Assembly: GCA_021829055.1 (NCBI GenBank)
Contig: JAJZCS010000135.1
Span: 1 to 6,057, forward strand
Length of the DNA stretch: 6,057 nt
From: Pseudomonadota bacterium
Lineage (GTDB): Bacteria > Pseudomonadota > Alphaproteobacteria > Acetobacterales > Acetobacteraceae
Direction of reading: 5' to 3'
The stretch's first letter is position 1; the number at the start of each line of letters is the position of its first letter. The notes under the pieces were generated by a model. That model was not told the origin of the DNA, did not search any database, and saw only the letters and a list, made by a program, of their open reading frames with translations. Of the stretch, positions 1 through 6,057 are shown in pieces. The position numbers and the translations under genes are program-made.

Positions 1-66
1 CAATATGCCAAGTGCGCGCTGTTTTCGGCTCCGCGGGCCGTAGTCGGCGATCATTACGCAACGCAT
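1..66 (-). CDS. start of a downstream gene, N-terminal 22 codons only (possibly membrane-anchored, TonB-like)
   Basis: An ATG at 66-64 opens a frame that stays open to the window edge. It begins MRCVMIADYGPRSRKQR and then runs into ALGIL. It starts 5 bases after the TAG of the propeller-protein gene. A GAGGAG sequence at 83-78, inside the last codons of that gene, lies 11 bases upstream and could serve as its ribosome binding site, so translational coupling is plausible. A second in-frame ATG at 54-52 has no visible Shine-Dalgarno sequence. The visible part is a short polar and basic stretch followed by the beginning of a hydrophobic run, which fits a cytoplasmic N-terminus before a single membrane anchor. 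TonB proteins start this way and would suit a neighbouring TonB-dependent receptor, but 22 residues cannot establish this. Other inner-membrane proteins, or a chance frame, remain possible. Confidence 0.45.
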   Translation of the reverse strand, partial: MRCVMIADYGPRSRKQRALGIL

Positions 67-71
67 CGTGA

Positions 72-1964
72 CTATTTCTCCTCACGGCCGTCGATACGGA
101 GAATGATCACAGGATTACTTCCACGCACAGCAATTTTCCAGATGCGTGGCGCCGTTTCGGCTCCGGGTTCCAGGTCACCTAAATCACCCAACGTTTGCGA
201 GTCATATACGTATAGCGCACCTGGTCCGCGCACCCCGTTGTCCGCATTGACAATGATCGGTCGTTTCTGCGACTGCAGCTTTGCGGGCCAATCCGGATTG
301 TGTAGTGCCAGCACGGTAACCTTGAATGGCGGATATAGCGGAACTTTTCCAACGTTATGCAACCGTGTCGTGGCGGAAAGCGTCTTTGTCGCCGCATCCC
401 ATGTACTTGGGCCAAAGACAACGTCCATGTCTTTGGTTACGTCCGCCGAGATGAGCCTCGAAGGCGTGGTTTGGGAAACACCCACGCTGACGGCCGCAGT
501 CCATATTTGATCCGTTCCGGTCCGCGCGTCCGCCCATATCGGATGAAATGTGCCGTGCCGATCGACCGCCATTCCGACGTAATCGCCGCCTGATGGGAAG
601 CGCTCGCCGGGCCGCGTAAAACCTACCGCGATTCGGCCTCTAAACCTGGAATTGACCAGGCGACCGAAGTTCTCCGGTACGTACCCCCAAGCTTTCAAAA
701 GCCCAAGTTTGGCCGGCGTGCGTTGGATCGGATCCGGCGTCGAGAAACTAACACCGCCATCCGTGGAATCGGCGAACATCTCCCTCACGCGACCGGAGCT
801 ACTTGAATACTGCAGGTACGCGACGCCCAATATGCCGCGAGGATTCACTGCAAGGGAGACCTGATATTGAGCGTCATTCGCATTGTCCGTTGTCAGGATC
901 GGTACAGGTCTACTCCAGCGCAGCCCCTCGTCCGTTGATCTCGTGAATAGCAAGCGTGAGTTTCCGGTTCGCGTGTCGCTCCAGACACCGTAAATCACCT
1001 CGCGGCCGGTCTTAGGCGACCTCCCCGTTGTAAATTGAGGCACTGGATCACCGTCGAAATCCGTCTTCCCTTTGGCAATCCATCGCTTAAGCCGGGCAAG
1101 CCCTAAGGAAAAATAGCGCCCGATCATACGCGGAGCGCCGAAAGCTTTTCCGCCATCCTTGGAGATGGCTACCTCGACTTTCGCCACACGGTCTCCGAGC
1201 TTCCCTGAAATGAAGAATGGGAAGATCAGCGTCCCGTCGGAAAGCGTCACCGGGCGGCTGTTAAAGCACCACCCGTCAACGACTTCGACCGGCCCATGAA
1301 AGTGACGTCCCGCGTCGCTCGAGTAGACCAACCCGCATGCATTGAGCTGCGGCGACATGTGCAATGTATACAAAGCGCTCATGTATATCCGGCCGCGATA
1401 CGGCCCGTGCGACTGATCGACCGTGAGCTGCTCATGATCGAAGCCCCCACGGGGTGGTCTGAGAAACGCCATTTCCCGGAACCGATTGTCGTGATCGGTC
1501 GATACAAACACATGAATTCCTTCCATTCCCCCCTTCCGCCCGAGAGATGCGAAGTAAATATGTCCGTTAGGATCGGCAGCCAGTTGGACATCGCCGATCA
1601 GTGAACTGCCGGACGTCATTAACAGCGGAGCCAGCGTCCACTGGTAGCCACCATCGTGCGAAACAAGCACCTGAGGCGGGGAGGTGACATTTCCCGATTC
1701 GGCCGCCGCAACAAGCGTATTTGCAGCGGAAGGGTCTGCGGCAATAGCGGGCTCGACGTACGCACCTCGGGAGTCGGCATCGACCCGCACATCCGGGCCG
1801 TAGCTGATGTGCGCCGATAGAGGTTCGGGGCCCGGGGCCAACGGCGCCGATATCGCGCTCAGCGGGAAGACGTAGCTCATGAGCAAAAGCAGTGTCGCCC
1901 AAGACGAGGATGGAACTCTAACTGTCATGACGGAACCGACACATGACAGGACATGTGAACGCAT
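72..1964 (-). CDS. secreted BNR/Asp-box beta-propeller protein (sialidase-fold, activity unproven)
   Basis: A 630-residue exported protein. The ATG at 1964 is chosen because AGAGGA (1978-1973) sits 8 bases upstream. The frame extends back to a TTG at 2075, but the extension lies ahead of the signal peptide and looks non-coding. Residues 1 to about 40 form a signal peptide with a LLLLMSYVFPLSAISA core. Six Asp-box-like motifs (S-x-D-x-G-x-x-W/F) follow at about residues 102, 155, 215, 268, 343 and 400, spaced 53-75 residues, as expected for one per blade of a six-bladed propeller. The second is degenerate (STDHDNRF). Two similar W-x-D-x-RTG segments occur at about 328-334 and 477-483. Residues from about 495 to 630 look like a separate beta-sandwich domain. 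Cys210 and Cys233 could form a disulfide. Such proteins are often labelled exo-alpha-sialidase, but no F/Y-R-I-P motif is present, so the substrate and even enzymatic activity are unknown. Likely location is periplasm or outside the cell. Confidence 0.85.
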   Translation of the reverse strand: MRSHVLSCVGSVMTVRVPSSSWATLLLLMSYVFPLSAISAPLAPGPEPLSAHISYGPDVRVDADSRGAYVEPAIAADPSAANTLVAAAESGNVTSPPQVLVSHDGGYQWTLAPLLMTSGSSLIGDVQLAADPNGHIYFASLGRKGGMEGIHVFVSTDHDNRFREMAFLRPPRGGFDHEQLTVDQSHGPYRGRIYMSALYTLHMSPQLNACGLVYSSDAGRHFHGPVEVVDGWCFNSRPVTLSDGTLIFPFFISGKLGDRVAKVEVAISKDGGKAFGAPRMIGRYFSLGLARLKRWIAKGKTDFDGDPVPQFTTGRSPKTGREVIYGVWSDTRTGNSRLLFTRSTDEGLRWSRPVPILTTDNANDAQYQVSLAVNPRGILGVAYLQYSSSSGRVREMFADSTDGGVSFSTPDPIQRTPAKLGLLKAWGYVPENFGRLVNSRFRGRIAVGFTRPGERFPSGGDYVGMAVDRHGTFHPIWADARTGTDQIWTAAVSVGVSQTTPSRLISADVTKDMDVVFGPSTWDAATKTLSATTRLHNVGKVPLYPPFKVTVLALHNPDWPAKLQSQKRPIIVNADNGVRGPGALYVYDSQTLGDLGDLEPGAETAPRIWKIAVRGSNPVIILRIDGREEK

Positions 1965-1972
1965 GAATGAAA

Positions 1973-1978
1973 TCCTCT
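1973..1978 (-). promoter_or_regulatory. Shine-Dalgarno site deciding the start of the propeller gene
   Basis: Read on the minus strand this is AGAGGA, 8 bases before the ATG at 1964. It favours that start over the in-frame ATG at 1928, which has no such sequence. It also beats the in-frame ATG at 2006, whose GGGAGG is about 12 or more bases away. Confidence 0.7.
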
Positions 1979-2020
1979 GAATAATTTGGGACTTGAAATC
2001 GCGCATGAGGCAGGGAAACT

Positions 2021-2257
2021 CTACCTCCCGCTCGGCAATGGGCCACCGCGTGTGCGCACGCATCGCGTCGGACAATCAGAATTTTCCTCGTCTTTCCTGT
2101 TGCAGAGCTTCTCCCAGCGGCGACACTCGCCGGGCATCGCGTGAAGGGGCGATTCGTAGCCCTGGAGCCTGAAGCGAAACCAGTCAATCGAGCCGCCCTG
2201 CGAAGCAATGCTCATCACGGGATGCGACAGCACGTGCTCAATGGCGGCGCGCATCAC
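2021..2257 (-). CDS. hypothetical small protein, 78 codons, unrecognised
   Basis: The frame starts at GTG 2257 or the adjacent ATG 2254 and ends in TAG at 2023-2021, 56 bases before the propeller gene starts. The ATG overlaps the TGA of the preceding frame (TGATG), an arrangement typical of coupled genes. The first 50 codons or so mostly end in G or C and give a reasonable composition, including SIDWFRFRLQGYESPLHAMPG and Cys residues near GECRRW, KLCNR and NSDC. The last 25 codons look less coding-like. There is no signal peptide or membrane segment, and no strong Shine-Dalgarno sequence before the start. I do not recognise a family. It could be a true small gene, the tail of a broken gene, or a chance frame in GC-rich DNA. 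Confidence 0.3.
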   Translation of the reverse strand: MMRAAIEHVLSHPVMSIASQGGSIDWFRFRLQGYESPLHAMPGECRRWEKLCNRKDEENSDCPTRCVRTRGGPLPSGR

Positions 2258-2547
2258 AAGATCGACCAGCTTTCAGATTTAATGGATCTTCGCGTTGTAA
2301 CAGAAGCGCCGGCGTAGACTCGCGGCTCAGCCGCCAACAGACTCTTATCGGGCACACCGCGCTCAGCACCCACAACGATGAATCCCTCATACGGCTAGAC
2401 GATGACCGGTTAAGCGACTCCGTACCCGCCCAGGCGAGCAAGCCCATTCTGCTGCGCAACCGAGAACGACTTGAACACCTGACCGTGGATCCGGACGGAC
2501 AGCATCGCCACACAAAGCGTTAACTTCGTCACCAACGCTCTCCCCAT
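2254..2547 (-). pseudogene. possible decayed secreted-protein gene directly after the receptor gene
   Basis: An ATG at 2547 lies 4 bases after the receptor's TAG and opens a frame with a signal-peptide-like start: MGRALVTK, then a hydrophobic LTLCVAMLSV. After 45 codons it meets TAA (2412-2410) and 4 codons later TAG (2397-2395). The same frame then runs open for 46 more codons (PYEGFIVVGAERGVPDKSLL and onward) to TGA at 2256-2254. The segment beyond the stops still looks protein-like, so either the gene has decayed by nonsense mutations or the first 45 codons are a real small exported peptide. No Shine-Dalgarno sequence is obvious, so translation would rely on reinitiation after the receptor. 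The part FSVAQQNGL weakly recalls the AQQ-x-G-L of STN domains, too short to trust. Chance is a real alternative. Confidence 0.22.
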
Positions 2548-2551
2548 CGGG

Positions 2552-5281
2552 CTACCATCGCTTGCCAATCGAGACGGAGACCACCCTTCCCAGCGCCGAA
2601 TAATTGGTGGAGTCATACGGAGCGTAATAAGGAGCGTAAAATGACGGCCAATCGAGGCGAGGCGGATTGGCATTGGTCAGATTCTGCACCGACAGCAATA
2701 TCCGTACGTCGTGCAACATTGGCGAGCGGGATTTCACGCGGTAGATGGCGGTGACATCGGCGGTCGTCATGGAAGCTTCCTTGACCGACGGCGTGACGAT
2801 GGAGTCAGTTATGCCCCCGATATAGTTGACAAAACACGAGAGTGTCAGAGGGGTGGCCTCCCAGGTCACGCCAGCGCGGGCGCGCAGGTGCGGCGGATTG
2901 AAGGCCGTTCCTGCCAGAGCGAAGGACGGGGACAGCGCGGTGTCCTTCTGATCGCTAGTGAGCCAGCTCGCCTGTCCGGAGAGGTCAACTACCCCGTCCG
3001 TCACTGAGAAGTGGTAGCTAGACGACAAGTCGAAACCGTGGATGTTTTGCCGCGCGGCGTTGTTGTATAAATCATCAATGAGGGCAATGACGTTCGCTGG
3101 ATCGTAGGCGGCGCCAGTGTAATTGATGAATTGAGTTGCAGACCCCTGGAGCGCCTGTATCTGCGCCGAGCTGGGATTGAAGGTCAGATACTGCCGATAA
3201 GCGGGATTCGTGAGCGCCGCATTAAGTTCTGTGATCGGCTGAAGAACACGGTCCCGATATCTAATGCTGAAATAGCCGAGGGCTGTCTTCAAGGCGGGCA
3301 GCGCCACGGGATGGAGCGTCAGCGTAGCCGACCAGGTTGTCGCTCGTTCTGGCTTGAGAGCGGGGTTGCCGCCGTAAGACACAAGAGCCGTGGCGGCAGA
3401 CGGATACCCGCCAGCCCCCAGCACCGCTGCGGGCCAAAGGTAGGCCACCGGCGATTCATATGTCTGCAGGAGCGTCGGTGTCTTGAAAGATTCGCCCCAC
3501 GATGCTTTCAGATCGAAATCCGATGACGGGGCGTAGAGCAATCCCAGCTTCGGCGTGACGACCGATCCGAAGCTTCCATAGTAGTTCTCGTAACGAAGCG
3601 CGCCGTCCAGGTCCAAGCGGTTTATTAATTTCACGTCCTGACGCGGCGACACCACGGGGACAAATACTTCGCCGAATGCGTAATAACTTCGCCGCTCACC
3701 TGAAACTTTATTGACGTCCGTGTAATCGTGTTCATCGAACACGACTTTGCGATAGCCTGCCCCTAGTGCGAGGTGCGCTTCGCCGGCCGGCAGGCGCAAC
3801 AGCGTTCCGTCCGCATCGATTTCCGCGGAACTGAGCGTGTTGCAATAGCAACCGGCAACATGAAAGAAAGAGGCACCTCCGGGTTCCGCAAATCCTGATT
3901 GTGCATAGTGATCATCGTCGCGACCATCGGTGATGTTCAGCGCCAGCCTCCATTCCGCCGGCAGATGCCAAGTGAGCGTCGGCGACACCATGTAGGTGTC
4001 AACAACATCCTCTTCCGTATCGAGCACAGCCGGGCCTTGGGTGCCGATGGCTTCGGCCCGGCGCCGGTTGTACAGCGCAATCAGACTCAAAGTTGTCTGA
4101 CTGGAAAGATTCTGATGTATGTGCAGAAGCACATTGTCATGCCGCGCCCCATCATAGAGGGTGCCTCCTGGCGCCAGCCCCTGGGTGTAGTGGCGCTGAG
4201 TGGTGTAAATGGGGGTGTTGTGCTCGTAGTCAAACGCGAGAATGAAACCGCCGGATTCCCACTTTCTGCCGCCGACTACAGCGTATTGCTGCTGCTGATC
4301 GCCTCCCTGGCTGGTATCGCTGTACCGAGCCGTTGCGGCCAATCCACTGTAGTCTTTTTTGAGCTTTATGTTGACGACACCGGCCACGGCATCGGAACCG
4401 TAAATCGCGGAGGCTCCATCGGGGAGGATTTCGATCGATTCGACCGCTGCCAAGGGAATCTGCGAAATGTCCACCGCCTGCGTAAACGCATCGTAGGACA
4501 GGCGCCTACCATCGAGGAGAGTCAAGGAAGCGTCCGGACCCAGCCCGCGCAGGTTGACCGACGATGCTCCGTTTAGGTTTTGATTATTAAGGCTGGCAAC
4601 CGAAGCCCCCCCAGTCACGCCAGGGTTCTCTCCACCGTCGAAATTCACAGTCAGGCTGCGAATAACCTGACCGAGATTGGTCTGACCCGCCTGGATCATC
4701 TGCTTCTGAGTGATATTGATCAGCGGCGAAGTCGATGGCACGCCCCTGATATGGGTCCCGGTGACGGTGACTTCCTTTAGAGCAGGGACCCCTTCTTGAG
4801 CGGAGTTCTGGGGTGTCGCCCTGCCAGATACAACTGCTGTAGCTACTCCATCGCTGGGCTTTGCAATGTCGGTAAGCATGGACGGCGGCTTCTTACCCGC
4901 ACCATCCTGTCTGCTACTTTCTTTGGTGGACGACTTCGGCGGATCGGTGATATTTGCGCTGGGGCCCGGCCGGATCGTTGCGGCCGAGTGGGAGCTAAAT
5001 ATCGCTTCGAGCCCAGTGTTCCGCAGGAGCGTCTCCAGGGCGGCGCGCTTCTGGAGGACCCCGGTCACTGAGTTGCCACGGACGTGCTTCACGATGGCGT
5101 ACTCATACAGGAGCTGCATGTGCGCCTGCTGGGCAAAGACCTTGAGGGCAACCGATAACGGCTCGGCCTTGATCGCGAATCGAGCGGTATCCGCCCGAGC
5201 GAGAGCTGGCCAGGCGGCGACAAAAGCCAGGCTACAGATCAGAACTCGCACAGGCGTGATGAACCGATGTGATCGCGGCAT
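2552..5281 (-). CDS. TonB-dependent outer-membrane receptor with STN signalling domain (FecA-type transducer)
   Basis: A 909-residue outer-membrane protein. The ATG at 5281 is preceded by GGGGGG (5294-5289) at 7 bases and starts a clear signal peptide ending ALARA at residue 30. An upstream in-frame start at 5353 would only add residues ahead of this peptide. Residues about 33-104 form an STN domain (AEPLSVALKVFAQQAHMQLLY), then a Ser/Lys/Pro-rich linker. A TonB-box-like LKEVTVTGTHI lies at 168-178. The plug covers about 180-309, with VNLRGLGPDASLTLLDGRR and IYGSDAVAGVVNIKLKK typical of the family. The rest is the barrel, closing with SVSIGKRW, whose terminal aromatic is the usual assembly signal. 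It imports a ligand with energy from TonB, and the STN domain, with FecR adjacent, implies ligand-dependent signalling. The ligand is unknown: siderophores, heme, glycans and peptides are all possible. A Cys-Tyr-Cys at 478-480 in the barrel is unusual. Confidence 0.95.
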   Translation of the reverse strand: MPRSHRFITPVRVLICSLAFVAAWPALARADTARFAIKAEPLSVALKVFAQQAHMQLLYEYAIVKHVRGNSVTGVLQKRAALETLLRNTGLEAIFSSHSAATIRPGPSANITDPPKSSTKESSRQDGAGKKPPSMLTDIAKPSDGVATAVVSGRATPQNSAQEGVPALKEVTVTGTHIRGVPSTSPLINITQKQMIQAGQTNLGQVIRSLTVNFDGGENPGVTGGASVASLNNQNLNGASSVNLRGLGPDASLTLLDGRRLSYDAFTQAVDISQIPLAAVESIEILPDGASAIYGSDAVAGVVNIKLKKDYSGLAATARYSDTSQGGDQQQQYAVVGGRKWESGGFILAFDYEHNTPIYTTQRHYTQGLAPGGTLYDGARHDNVLLHIHQNLSSQTTLSLIALYNRRRAEAIGTQGPAVLDTEEDVVDTYMVSPTLTWHLPAEWRLALNITDGRDDDHYAQSGFAEPGGASFFHVAGCYCNTLSSAEIDADGTLLRLPAGEAHLALGAGYRKVVFDEHDYTDVNKVSGERRSYYAFGEVFVPVVSPRQDVKLINRLDLDGALRYENYYGSFGSVVTPKLGLLYAPSSDFDLKASWGESFKTPTLLQTYESPVAYLWPAAVLGAGGYPSAATALVSYGGNPALKPERATTWSATLTLHPVALPALKTALGYFSIRYRDRVLQPITELNAALTNPAYRQYLTFNPSSAQIQALQGSATQFINYTGAAYDPANVIALIDDLYNNAARQNIHGFDLSSSYHFSVTDGVVDLSGQASWLTSDQKDTALSPSFALAGTAFNPPHLRARAGVTWEATPLTLSCFVNYIGGITDSIVTPSVKEASMTTADVTAIYRVKSRSPMLHDVRILLSVQNLTNANPPRLDWPSFYAPYYAPYDSTNYSALGRVVSVSIGKRW
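2619..2642 (-). repeat. 12-base imperfect tandem duplication inside the receptor gene
   Basis: On the plus strand GGAGCGTAATAA is followed at once by GGAGCGTAAAAT, sharing the first nine bases. In the receptor it encodes a doubled YAPY motif near the C-terminus, in a turn or loop before the last strands. It preserves frame and looks like a small slippage duplication. Confidence 0.6.
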
Positions 5282-5288
5282 GTAGCTA

Positions 5289-5294
5289 CCCCCC
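5289..5294 (-). promoter_or_regulatory. G-run ribosome binding site of the receptor gene
   Basis: The minus strand reads GGGGGG, 7 bases before the ATG at 5281. It is an uninterrupted G-run rather than AGGAGG, so it can pair with C-runs in the leader, including CCCC at 5332-5329. This makes the site accessible or hidden depending on RNA folding. Confidence 0.6.
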
Positions 5295-5303
5295 GTGTTC
5301 TTT

Positions 5304-5328
5304 GGAGTCGTTTGACTTATACGACTCC
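5304..5328 (-). repeat. perfect 7-bp inverted repeat in the FecR-receptor spacer
   Basis: GGAGTCG (5304-5310) and CGACTCC (5322-5328) are perfect inverted arms around 11 bases. As RNA it forms a stable hairpin between the terminator-like element and the receptor's ribosome binding site. As DNA it could be an operator. No T-run follows it, so it is not itself a terminator. Confidence 0.65.
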
Positions 5329-5336
5329 GGGGAAGC

Positions 5337-5375
5337 AAAAAGCCCCTAATCAATATCGGCTCAATGAGCGGGGCT
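5337..5375 (-). terminator. terminator-like hairpin overlapping the end of the FecR gene
   Basis: On the minus strand AGCCCC (5375-5370) pairs with GGGGCT (5346-5341), followed by a run of five T (5341-5337). The 23-base loop contains the FecR stop codon and a small inner GCTC-ATT-GAGC hairpin. The outer stem is only 6 bp and the loop is long, so termination is probably partial. It could lower expression of the receptor relative to FecR or act in attenuation. Confidence 0.45.
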
Positions 5376-6057
5376 GTCGGGGGACGCTATGATGACCTGG
5401 CCCGCTTCACGGTGCACGGTGAGACCTAGTCCCTGGCGCAGCATGGTGAGAAACGTGGCGACACCTTGCGGACTGCCATCGAAGGTACCCGCCACAGGGA
5501 GGTTCCGAACGCTTTCGCCAGAGACCACTAGGTGCAGCGGCGTGTATCGGCTGAGCTGCTTGGCGACTTCTGACAGGTGAGTATTCTCGAAGTACAGCGT
5601 CTGCGCGTGCCAAGAGACTGCGTCGGCAAGCTCCGCTGGACTGAGCGGCTGTACCCTGATCGCGCTTCCTGAGAGGTATGCCTGGTGTCCGGCGGTCAGC
5701 ACCGAAAGCGCCGGCTCGTGGGGCAGCATTGCGTCCTGAAACGGGACCGCCTGCAGCAAGGGCGTGATTGCGCCCACTTTGACCGTCCCTTGGCTCACGG
5801 TCACTCGCATGCCCGTGGCGTCTAATTGCACATTAAAGGCTGTGCCCACATCGCGCACCCACGAGTCTCCACCCACGACCCAGAAGGGCCACTCAGCGTT
5901 GTGCACCACCCTAAAGAACGCCTCGCCCCGCTCCAGATGCACGATTCTATAGCGGGTGGAAAAATTCACCCTAGCCTCGCTGTCACCGTCCAGTTCTAGC
6001 GTTGAGCCGTCAGGCAGCGATACCGTTGCATGCTCGCCGATATCTGTCTCGTAAATT
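5361..6057 (-). CDS. FecR-family periplasmic anti-sigma/sigma-regulator protein, N-terminus outside window
   Basis: 231 residues are visible, ending in TGA at 5363-5361. The frame is open to the edge, so the apparent GTG at 5969 is internal. The visible part starts IYETDIGEHATVSLPDGSTL, the hallmark opening of the FecR domain, followed by VHLERGEAFFRVVHNAEWPF and VRDVGTAFNVQ to about residue 94. After a loop, a C-terminal domain at about 153-224 (LYFENTHLSEVAKQLSRY and onward to VIIA) resembles the STN-like end of many FecR proteins. What is missing is roughly the cytoplasmic sigma-binding region and the transmembrane helix. In characterised Fec/Fox/Hem systems this protein takes the signal from the receptor's STN domain and controls an ECF sigma factor. 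The receptor gene 79 bases downstream fits exactly. Assignment to the family is firm; the actual signal is unknown. Confidence 0.93.
   Translation of the reverse strand, partial: IYETDIGEHATVSLPDGSTLELDGDSEARVNFSTRYRIVHLERGEAFFRVVHNAEWPFWVVGGDSWVRDVGTAFNVQLDATGMRVTVSQGTVKVGAITPLLQAVPFQDAMLPHEPALSVLTAGHQAYLSGSAIRVQPLSPAELADAVSWHAQTLYFENTHLSEVAKQLSRYTPLHLVVSGESVRNLPVAGTFDGSPQGVATFLTMLRQGLGLTVHREAGQVIIASPDSPAH

Larger units (their letters stand above)
1965..2551. other. 587-base spacer between receptor and propeller genes; no securely identified gene
   Basis: This stretch holds no RNA gene, insertion sequence or recognised protein. On the minus strand it contains a signal-peptide-like frame starting 4 bases after the receptor stop and broken by TAA and TAG (2547-2254), then an unrecognised 78-codon frame (2257-2021). 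A short hairpin, GCGGC-TCA-GCCGC, lies at 2322-2334 but has no T-run, so it is not a convincing terminator. No good sigma-70 promoter for the propeller gene was found: a TTGACT near 2185 has no -10 box at proper spacing. The region may be a decayed gene, unknown small genes, or a long leader. Confidence 0.6.

Noticed and set aside
1965..2075. N-terminal extension of the propeller protein to a TTG at 2075
   Set aside because: The added 37 residues precede a complete signal peptide, and the ATG at 1964 has a well-spaced Shine-Dalgarno sequence.
2322..2334. Hairpin GCGGC-TCA-GCCGC as a terminator of the receptor transcript
   Set aside because: The stem is only 5 bp, with no T-run on either side.
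2173..2523. Plus-strand frame open for 116 codons ending in TAA, with a protein-like end (RLEHLTVDPDGQHRHTKR)
   Set aside because: It has no ATG, TTG or GTG start in its useful part. It shares codon boundaries with the minus-strand frame at 2547-2254 and is probably its antisense shadow. It is worth including in a translated search but cannot be supported as a gene.
3899..4576. 225-codon open frame on the plus strand opposite the receptor
   Set aside because: It lies entirely within the well-supported receptor gene. Its translation shows no recognisable domain, so it is an antisense shadow.
5282..5353. N-terminal extension of the receptor to a start at 5353
   Set aside because: It would place 24 residues before the signal peptide and would translate through the hairpin region. 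The ATG at 5281 has a G-run ribosome binding site at 7 bases.
5300..5360. A separate sigma-70 promoter for the receptor using TATAAG in the spacer
   Set aside because: No -35-like hexamer lies at 16-18 bases: TTGATT is about 26 away and TTGCTT about 11.

Overview
The window looks like part of a chromosome from a moderately GC-rich Gram-negative bacterium, most likely a proteobacterium. The evidence is an outer-membrane TonB-dependent receptor, a FecR-type signal transducer and cleavable Sec signal peptides. The domain style resembles Xanthomonadales-like Gammaproteobacteria, but that placement is inference. All convincing genes lie on the minus strand, so transcription runs from the high-coordinate end to the low-coordinate end.

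In the order of transcription: (1) 6057-5361, a FecR-family periplasmic signalling protein whose N-terminus lies beyond the window. (2) 5360-5282, a 79-base spacer with a terminator-like hairpin, a perfect 7-bp inverted repeat and a G-rich ribosome binding site, which can be drawn in two mutually exclusive folds. (3) 5281-2552, a 909-residue TonB-dependent receptor with signal peptide, STN domain, TonB box, plug and 22-strand-type barrel ending in Trp. (4) 2551-1965, 587 bases without a securely identified gene. It holds a signal-peptide-like reading frame broken by stops and an unrecognised 78-codon frame. (5) 1964-72, a secreted protein of 630 residues with six Asp-box (BNR) motifs, i.e. a sialidase-type beta-propeller plus a C-terminal beta domain. 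(6) 66-1, the first 22 codons of a further gene starting 5 bases after the previous stop. Its visible start fits a membrane-anchored protein such as TonB, but this is not provable here.

FecR plus a receptor with an STN domain is the established layout of cell-surface signalling systems. In these, the receptor senses its ligand, its STN domain contacts FecR in the periplasm, and FecR controls an ECF sigma factor of the FecI family. That sigma gene would be expected just upstream, beyond base 6057. The secreted propeller downstream suggests that the locus handles a larger, perhaps glycan- or protein-bound nutrient, but the ligand cannot be read from the sequence. The propeller protein lacks the canonical sialidase F/Y-R-I-P motif, so it should not be taken as a proven sialidase.
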